Assembly (NCBI GenBank): GCA_903867275.1
Contig: CAIPQY010000431.1
Location: 1-5,596, forward strand
Source: an uncultured bacterium
GTDB taxonomy: Bacteria; Planctomycetota; Phycisphaerae; Phycisphaerales; SM1A02
Length of the DNA: 5,596 nt
Reading direction: 5' to 3'
Part shown: one piece after another, positions 1 through 5,596 of the stretch
Layout of the letters: every line of letters starts with the position of its first letter
Numbering within the stretch: position 1 is the first letter of the stretch
Translations under genes and position numbers: made by a program
The notes under the pieces: generated by a model
Database searches by the model: none
Told to the model about the DNA's origin: nothing
The model's input: only the letters and a program-made list of their open reading frames with translations

Positions 1-164
1 CCGCCCATCACGCCATCGAGGACCGTCTGCCACCCCTTGGTGCCACCTTCAAGCTCAAGGTTGGGTTCGCCTGCACGCGTCGAACGGCTGGGTTCCGCGA
101 AGGCGCAGGGAACGCCGGCGATGAGGGCGAGGAGAAATGCAAGGAAGCGGGAAGAATTCGGCAT
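1..164 (-). CDS. Exported CIA30-domain-like protein, N-terminal part only (runs off the left edge)
   Basis: Reading leftwards from the ATG at 164-162 gives 54 codons with no stop before the window ends. Residues 1-23 form a typical Sec signal peptide: a short polar start with one Arg, a hydrophobic core (FLAFLLALIAGV), then A-F-A before Glu24 as a signal peptidase I site. Cys20 is preceded by Pro, so it is not a good lipobox. Residues 45-55 read W-Q-T-V-L-D-G-V-M-G-G, which matches the opening motif of CIA30 (NDUFAF1-like) domains, normally W-x-x-V-x-D-G-V-M-G-G-x-S. In mitochondria CIA30 helps assemble respiratory complex I; the role of exported bacterial relatives is not established to my knowledge. 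An in-frame ATG at 176 would add four residues (MLRP) and is equally possible. Neither start has a clear Shine-Dalgarno. The gene is divergent from katG. The family call rests on about 11 residues because most of the domain is outside the window. Confidence 0.66.
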   Translation of the reverse strand, partial: MPNSSRFLAFLLALIAGVPCAFAEPSRSTRAGEPNLELEGGTKGWQTVLDGVMG

Positions 165-212
165 GGGTCTGAGCATGGACAATCGGGGTGGCCGGACCGG
201 AAACAGGATGGA

Positions 213-228
213 CGCCACGAGCGTGGCG
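213..228. repeat. 16-nt perfect inverted repeat between the CIA30-like gene and katG
   Basis: CGCCACG (213-219) and CGTGGCG (222-228) are exact reverse complements separated by AG. The element lies 37 bp upstream of the alternative start at 176 of the leftward gene and about 215 bp upstream of katG. A short perfect dyad in a divergent intergenic region could be an operator for a dimeric regulator. It could equally form a small GC hairpin in a leftward transcript. There is no T-run on either side, so a terminator is unlikely. A chance palindrome in GC-rich DNA cannot be excluded. Confidence 0.35.
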
Positions 229-375
229 CTCCGAGATGCACGCGAGAACGAGGCTTCGCTCAAAGTTGGCCGCTGGATGAGGCAACTGCCCAGAACGCCT
301 CGATGGGTCGTGGCATTCCCAAAGGCTTGCGACGGGCCGGGCCGCCATGCGCCAACCCTCGTCGATTCCGCAGCA

Positions 376-405
376 TTGGAAATTGGCACGCAAACGGCAT
401 ACCTT
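376..405 (+). promoter_or_regulatory. Candidate sigma70-like promoter of katG
   Basis: TTGGAA (376-381) resembles a -35 box (4 of 6 bases). TACCTT (400-405), 18 bp further on, keeps the T-A....T positions of a -10 box (3 of 6). This is the most AT-rich part of the katG upstream region and would place the transcript start about 30 bp before the katG ATG. Both boxes are weak, as expected if an activator such as OxyR is needed. I could not find a convincing OxyR pattern (ATAG-N7-CTAT repeats). The rest of 177-442 shows nothing recognisable apart from the inverted repeat at 213-228. Confidence 0.25.
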
Positions 406-430
406 TGCGGACCCTTCGTCATTCATCCAC

Positions 431-436
431 AGGAAG
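431..436 (+). promoter_or_regulatory. katG ribosome binding site
   Basis: AGGAAG lies six bases before the ATG at 443. It decides the start: the same frame stays open further upstream to an ATG at 347, but those 32 extra residues are unlike any KatG N-terminus and have no such site before them. Confidence 0.75.
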
Positions 437-442
437 CAGACC

Positions 443-2635
<2,193 letters not shown>

Positions 2636-2638
<3 letters not shown>

Positions 2639-2657
2639 CCGGTTTTCACGCCGGTCA
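2636..2657. terminator. Candidate weak terminator hairpin between katG and the cryptochrome gene
   Basis: TGACCGG (2636-2642) and CCGGTCA (2651-2657) can form a 7-bp stem with an 8-nt loop. The stem begins in the katG TGA stop codon. On the plus strand it is followed only by TTT, so it is a poor classical terminator. On the minus strand it lies just past the end of the convergent gene and could act in both directions. Its position between two facing genes is the main argument; a Rho-dependent end is equally possible. Confidence 0.35.
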
Positions 2658-2666
2658 TTTCGCGCT

Positions 2667-4079
2667 TCACGCGCCAGTCGCGGCACCCCAGCGTGCGCGA
2701 TATGCGCCGTCTTCGTCGTATCGCTGCGCCTGCGCACGCACATCGAAGATGCGGTTGCGCGGATCGTTGCCGACACCCGCCACGTACTGCCAGTTGCCCC
2801 AGTTCGGGCCCACATCGAAGTCGATCAGCTGGCTCTCGAACCACGCGGCACCCCATCGCCAGTCGATGCCCTCGCTGCGTGCGAGCCAGCTCGCCACGTT
2901 CTGACGCGCGCGATTCGACAGCTGCCCGGTCGCGGCAAGCTCGCGCATGCTGGCGTCGATGAACGGCTCTCCCGTGCGGCCCTCGCACCAGCGCAGAAAC
3001 GCCTCGCGATCCTGCGCGCCGCACGGCGTGCGACCAAGCACACCCGATGCCTTGAAGGCCCGCCCCTGCCAGCGACGCACCCAGAAGTGGAAGTAGTCGC
3101 GCCACAGCAGCTCGAAGAACAGCCAGTAGGTCGAGTCATTGGCGACCCGCTCGGCCTCATAGCGGCGGATCTCGGCCGCCACCTCGCGTGGCGAGAGCGT
3201 GCCAAGCGCAAGCCACGACGAGAGCCGCGACGAGAAGTCGGCCCCAACCAGTCCGTCGCGGGTCTGCTTGTATCGCGCGATGCAGTCGGTCTCCCAGAAC
3301 CAGCGCTGCATGCGCGCCAGACCATGCGAGCGTCCGCCATGCACGGTGAATGAGGCGCGTGGATCCGTGATGACAACGGCCTCGCGAGCCTCCATCAGAT
3401 CGGCTGTCGCCATGGTGGCATTCGAAGACGCCTCCGCCTCGGCGCGCAGGCCCTCGGCAAGCGAAGCCAGCGCCGGCACGGCAAGCAGCGCGCGCACACG
3501 ACAGGACTTCTCGACCAGACGCCTGAAGTTCGAGAAGACCTCCGGCAGGTGGTCGATCGCGAAAGGCAGATCATCCACGGCGATCATGGTGGTCTCGTCG
3601 TGCACTAGCAGTTTCACGCCCGCAGCGGCCAGTGCCCGCTCGGTCATCTCGTTCTCTCGCCGTTCATCAAACGCCAGGCACGGTGCGGTGTGCACCTGCC
3701 GCACGCCCAGCTGGGCGGCGAGCGCCGGCACGCACTCCCACGGATCACCGCGCACAACGAACAGCGCCGAACCGTGCGATCGCCACGTCTCGCGAAGCTC
3801 CTCGATCGCCTGCAGCAAATGCCCCATGCGGCGCGGGCTCGCGCGAACCACGCCCGGAGGCGCCCCCAACTGCGCCGCGCGGTCCGCGGCCCGCGAGTCA
3901 ACCGTGCTGGCGGTACGCCGAGACAGCAAGGCCTGCGCGTGCGGTTCAACAGGAAGAACAACCACACCGGCCACGGATCCCCCCGCTGCGGCTGCGGCGC
4001 CCGTCACGGCGCCGTTGTCGGCAAGACGCAGGTCGGTGCGATGCCAGACGAGAGCGGTCGGTGTCGTGTCGTGGGTCAT
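2667..4079 (-). CDS. cry: Cryptochrome DASH (photolyase/cryptochrome family)
   Basis: A 470-aa FAD protein of the photolyase superfamily. DASH members bind FAD and usually an antenna pterin, respond to blue light and repair cyclobutane pyrimidine dimers, chiefly in single-stranded or looped DNA. The N-terminal Rossmann domain (about 1-170) opens with ALVWHRTDLRLADN. The helical FAD domain (about 190-460) carries DASH hallmarks: VFSNFRRLVE (181-190), YKQTRDGLVGADFSS (270-284), STYWLFFELLWRDYF (316-330) and SNRARQNVASWL (388-399). It ends with NWGNWQYVAGVGNDPR (426-441) followed by RIFDVRAQAQRYD. E323, W326 and R327 match E. coli photolyase E274, W277 and R278, and N426 matches N378 near the flavin. 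W430 and W407 match triad Trp382 and Trp359, but the third position (W306) is Gly354. The ATG at 4079 is chosen because it gives the normal family N-terminus; the upstream in-frame extension shows no homology. No clear Shine-Dalgarno is visible. The gene is convergent with katG and divergent from the GNAT-AAA+ gene. DASH assignment is strong; whether it mainly repairs or senses is unknown. Confidence 0.93.
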   Translation of the reverse strand: MTHDTTPTALVWHRTDLRLADNGAVTGAAAAAGGSVAGVVVLPVEPHAQALLSRRTASTVDSRAADRAAQLGAPPGVVRASPRRMGHLLQAIEELRETWRSHGSALFVVRGDPWECVPALAAQLGVRQVHTAPCLAFDERRENEMTERALAAAGVKLLVHDETTMIAVDDLPFAIDHLPEVFSNFRRLVEKSCRVRALLAVPALASLAEGLRAEAEASSNATMATADLMEAREAVVITDPRASFTVHGGRSHGLARMQRWFWETDCIARYKQTRDGLVGADFSSRLSSWLALGTLSPREVAAEIRRYEAERVANDSTYWLFFELLWRDYFHFWVRRWQGRAFKASGVLGRTPCGAQDREAFLRWCEGRTGEPFIDASMRELAATGQLSNRARQNVASWLARSEGIDWRWGAAWFESQLIDFDVGPNWGNWQYVAGVGNDPRNRIFDVRAQAQRYDEDGAYRARWGAATGA

Positions 4080-4177
4080 CGGCGCGTACGGTAGCCGCGT
4101 GCGCTGGTCGACATCGCATCGCGCCCCGGATGCGTCGATCCCTGCGCGGCCATGGCAAGCACCAGTGACCACCACAG

Positions 4178-4190
4178 TGCACACCGTGCA
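4178..4190. repeat. Small inverted repeat in the cry / GNAT-AAA+ intergenic region
   Basis: TGCAC (4178-4182) and GTGCA (4186-4190) form a 5-bp dyad around ACC. It sits about 100 bp upstream of the cry start. It is weak alone, but lies beside a denser palindrome cluster further right. Confidence 0.25.
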
Positions 4191-4201
4191 GACACTCGGC
4201 C

Positions 4202-4254
4202 ATCTCGAGATTTCGCGAAATCGGGCAGAGATCGCGACAATCCGTTTCGATCTC
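4202..4254. promoter_or_regulatory. Palindrome cluster, candidate shared operator of cry and the GNAT-AAA+ gene
   Basis: Three dyads occur in 53 bp. ATCTCGAGAT (4202-4211) is a perfect 10-nt palindrome. GATTTCGCGAAATC (4209-4222) is a perfect 14-nt palindrome that overlaps it by three bases. GAGATCG (4228-4234) and CGATCTC (4248-4254) are 7-bp arms separated by 13 bases. The words CTCGAGAT, GAGATCG and CGATCTC are variants of one theme, as expected for repeated half-sites. The 14-nt palindrome ends 49 bp before the rightward ATG at 4271 and lies about 130 bp upstream of the cry ATG, a normal place for a repressor or activator of divergent genes. I cannot name the regulator and found no convincing -35/-10 pair in 4080-4270. 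Confidence 0.42.
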
Positions 4255-4270
4255 GCTCTAGCGTCCAAGC

Positions 4271-5542
4271 ATGGACGTTCAAATCTGCGACTTCGCACCC
4301 GCCGATGTCGGCGCCGCCGTCCAGCTTCTCGAGCGCCTCAGGTCTCTCCCGGACAGCGCGCCGATCGAGATCGCGCAGTTCATCGCGGACATCAATGATG
4401 GCGCGATCGCGGTGGTCGCCCTTGCAGGTGGCACGCTGGTCGGCGTGGCCAGTGCCCGTGTCGCCGGCGACAGGGCCTGGACGCAGATGGTGGCCATCGA
4501 TCCCGCCTGGCGACGGCGCGGCATCGGATCCGCGCTCGCACGGCGTCTTGAAGAGCGACTGCTGCACCTTGGCGTGCGCAAGATCTCCGCACTGATCGGA
4601 CCGGGCCAGGTCGGTGAGCAGGCGCTCCTCAACCGCGGCTTCACCGCGCGCACGGGCATGGTGCTCTACGAGAAGTTCCTTTCCCTGCAGCCGGGTGATG
4701 TGCGCACCATCGACAAGTGGGGCGGACAGATCCTGGACGGCGAACTGTGGAACCAGGCCGCGGGCATGAAGCGCGAGAAGGCGCTCATCGACGGGCGCAT
4801 CGTGGCGCCGCTGGCGGATCCGGCGCTGGCGGCGCAGGCGGGTCTGCGTCCCCCCGCGACCGTGCTGATGTTCGGTCCTCCCGGCACGGGAAAGACCACG
4901 TTCGCCCGGGCGCTCGCAGGCCGACTCGGCTGGCCGTTCGTGGAGTTGCTGCCGTCGAAACTGGCGACGGGCGAAGGCACGCTCGCCAACGAGCTGCGCG
5001 AGGCGCTGCTCGAGCTGGGCCAGCTCGACCATGTCGTGATCTTCATCGACGAGTTCGACGAGATCGCACCGGCCCGCGAAAGTCGACCCGCCTCCGCGGG
5101 AGTCGTGAACCAGTTGCTGAAGTCCATTCCAGAGTTGCGAAGACGCCCGGGCAAGCTGCTGATCTGTGCCACCAACTTCGTCAACACCATCGATCCGGCG
5201 GTGATGCGTCCCGGTCGCTTCGACCTGCTGATCGGCATCGGTCCGCCCGATCAGGCGGCGCTGAGCGCACTGTGGGAGCACGCGCTGTCCACGATGCAAC
5301 TCAAGCCAGGCGTGGATGCATCGGCCCTTGCGGCCAGCTGCCGTGGGTTCACCCCGGGCGACGTGGATCTTGCCGCGCAGCGGGCGGCCGCCGAGGCCTT
5401 CGCTCGAGCGCGCGCGAGCGGCCAGACCGCCGTGGTCACCAGCGACGACCTGATCATGTCCGTCCATCGCACCCGTGCATCCATCACGCCGCCCATGCTT
5501 GAAGCCTTCAACGCCGAAGTGGAGCGGTTCGAGCGCGTCTGA
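4271..5542 (+). CDS. GNAT acetyltransferase - AAA+ ATPase fusion protein
   Basis: A 423-aa two-domain protein. Residues 1 to about 138 are a GNAT fold: the acetyl-CoA motif A is VAIDPAW followed by RRRGIG (81-86, the R/Q-x-x-G-x-G loop) and the helix SALARRLEERL, and motif B ends in ALLNRGF (118-124) with Tyr133 after it. Residues about 145-423 are a classic-clade AAA+ domain. Walker A is GPPGTGKTT (202-210). Walker B is VVIFIDEFDE (255-264) with Asp260 and Glu261. Sensor 1 is Asn302 (CATN), and the second region of homology is DPAVMRPGRFD with candidate arginine fingers R313 and R316. GFTPGDV (359-365) replaces the usual G-x-S-G-A-D sensor-2 region. All ATP-hydrolysis residues are present, so it is probably an oligomeric ATPase; the acetyl acceptor is unknown. 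No signal peptide or membrane segment is seen. An in-frame TAG at 4259-4261 leaves ATG 4271 as the first ATG start, although no Shine-Dalgarno precedes it. The gene is divergent from cry and shares its palindrome-rich region. Domain calls are firm; biological function is unknown. Confidence 0.9.
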   Translation: MDVQICDFAPADVGAAVQLLERLRSLPDSAPIEIAQFIADINDGAIAVVALAGGTLVGVASARVAGDRAWTQMVAIDPAWRRRGIGSALARRLEERLLHLGVRKISALIGPGQVGEQALLNRGFTARTGMVLYEKFLSLQPGDVRTIDKWGGQILDGELWNQAAGMKREKALIDGRIVAPLADPALAAQAGLRPPATVLMFGPPGTGKTTFARALAGRLGWPFVELLPSKLATGEGTLANELREALLELGQLDHVVIFIDEFDEIAPARESRPASAGVVNQLLKSIPELRRRPGKLLICATNFVNTIDPAVMRPGRFDLLIGIGPPDQAALSALWEHALSTMQLKPGVDASALAASCRGFTPGDVDLAAQRAAAEAFARARASGQTAVVTSDDLIMSVHRTRASITPPMLEAFNAEVERFERV

Positions 5543-5596
5543 TCCGCGCCTTCCAAGGCGACGCACGCAGGATCCAACCACATCCCCAGCGCCCCA
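5543..5596. other. Non-coding tail after the GNAT-AAA+ gene
   Basis: No gene start is recognisable. CGCCT (5547-5551) and AGGCG (5556-5560) can form a 5-bp stem with a 4-nt loop just after the stop codon, but no T-run follows, so I do not call it a terminator. Confidence 0.5.

Noticed and set aside
106..123. Lipoprotein signal at Cys20 of the left-edge protein
   Set aside because: The residue before Cys is Pro and the preceding residues do not fit a lipobox, while A-F-A followed by Glu24 is a good signal peptidase I site.
347..442. N-terminal extension of KatG by 32 residues from an ATG at 347
   Set aside because: The ATG at 443 has AGGAAG six bases upstream and gives a typical KatG N-terminus (MSTAAPSKCPF). 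The extension resembles nothing in the family and would overlap the candidate promoter.
4080..4298. N-terminal extension of the cryptochrome by 73 residues from an ATG at 4298
   Set aside because: It would overlap the start of the divergent gene and cover the palindrome cluster, and the extra residues lack homology. The family N-terminus begins just after the ATG at 4079.
3199..4398. A 399-codon plus-strand open frame across the cryptochrome gene
   Set aside because: Rich in Ser, Arg and Ala with no motif, and lying opposite a strongly supported DASH protein; treated as a shadow.
5547..5560. Possible terminator after the GNAT-AAA+ gene
   Set aside because: The stem is only 5 bp and is not followed by a T-run on the plus strand.
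4076..5581. A 501-codon open frame antisense to the GNAT-AAA+ gene
   Set aside because: Low-complexity Arg/Gly/His-rich translation with no recognisable domain, while the plus strand carries complete GNAT and AAA+ motifs. This is a GC-bias shadow.

Overview
The window is high-GC DNA, by eye about 65% G+C, with dense bacterial coding. The KatG, exported CIA30-like protein and cryptochrome-DASH combination fits a Gram-negative bacterium, plausibly a beta- or gammaproteobacterium. This placement is an inference from gene style only, because no rRNA or other taxonomic marker is present. I see no tRNA, rRNA, CRISPR array, insertion sequence or attachment site.

Layout, left to right. (1) Positions 1-164, minus strand: the N-terminus of an exported protein with a clear signal peptide, followed by the W-x-x-V-x-D-G-V-M-G-G start of a CIA30-type domain. 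The gene runs off the left edge. (2) About 165-442: a divergent intergenic region with a 16-nt perfect inverted repeat, a weak sigma70-like promoter and a good ribosome binding site for katG. (3) 443-2638, plus strand: a complete, apparently active bifunctional catalase-peroxidase, KatG (731 aa). (4) A 28-bp gap between convergent genes, with a short hairpin over the katG stop codon. (5) 2667-4079, minus strand: a cryptochrome/photolyase of the DASH type (470 aa) in which the outermost tryptophan of the classical electron-transfer triad appears to be glycine. (6) 4080-4270: a 191-bp divergent promoter region with a cluster of palindromes. (7) 4271-5542, plus strand: a 423-aa protein fusing an N-terminal GNAT acetyltransferase domain to a C-terminal classic-type AAA+ ATPase domain. 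(8) 5543-5596: non-coding tail with no recognisable gene.

How the genes may work together: KatG removes hydrogen peroxide, and cryptochrome-DASH proteins are blue-light flavoproteins that bind or repair DNA. Together they suggest a photo-oxidative stress neighbourhood. The GNAT-AAA+ fusion, which is divergent from the cryptochrome gene and shares its palindrome-rich control region, is the least explained element and the best candidate for undescribed biology. All genes are separate transcription units (divergent, convergent, divergent), so no operon can be claimed.
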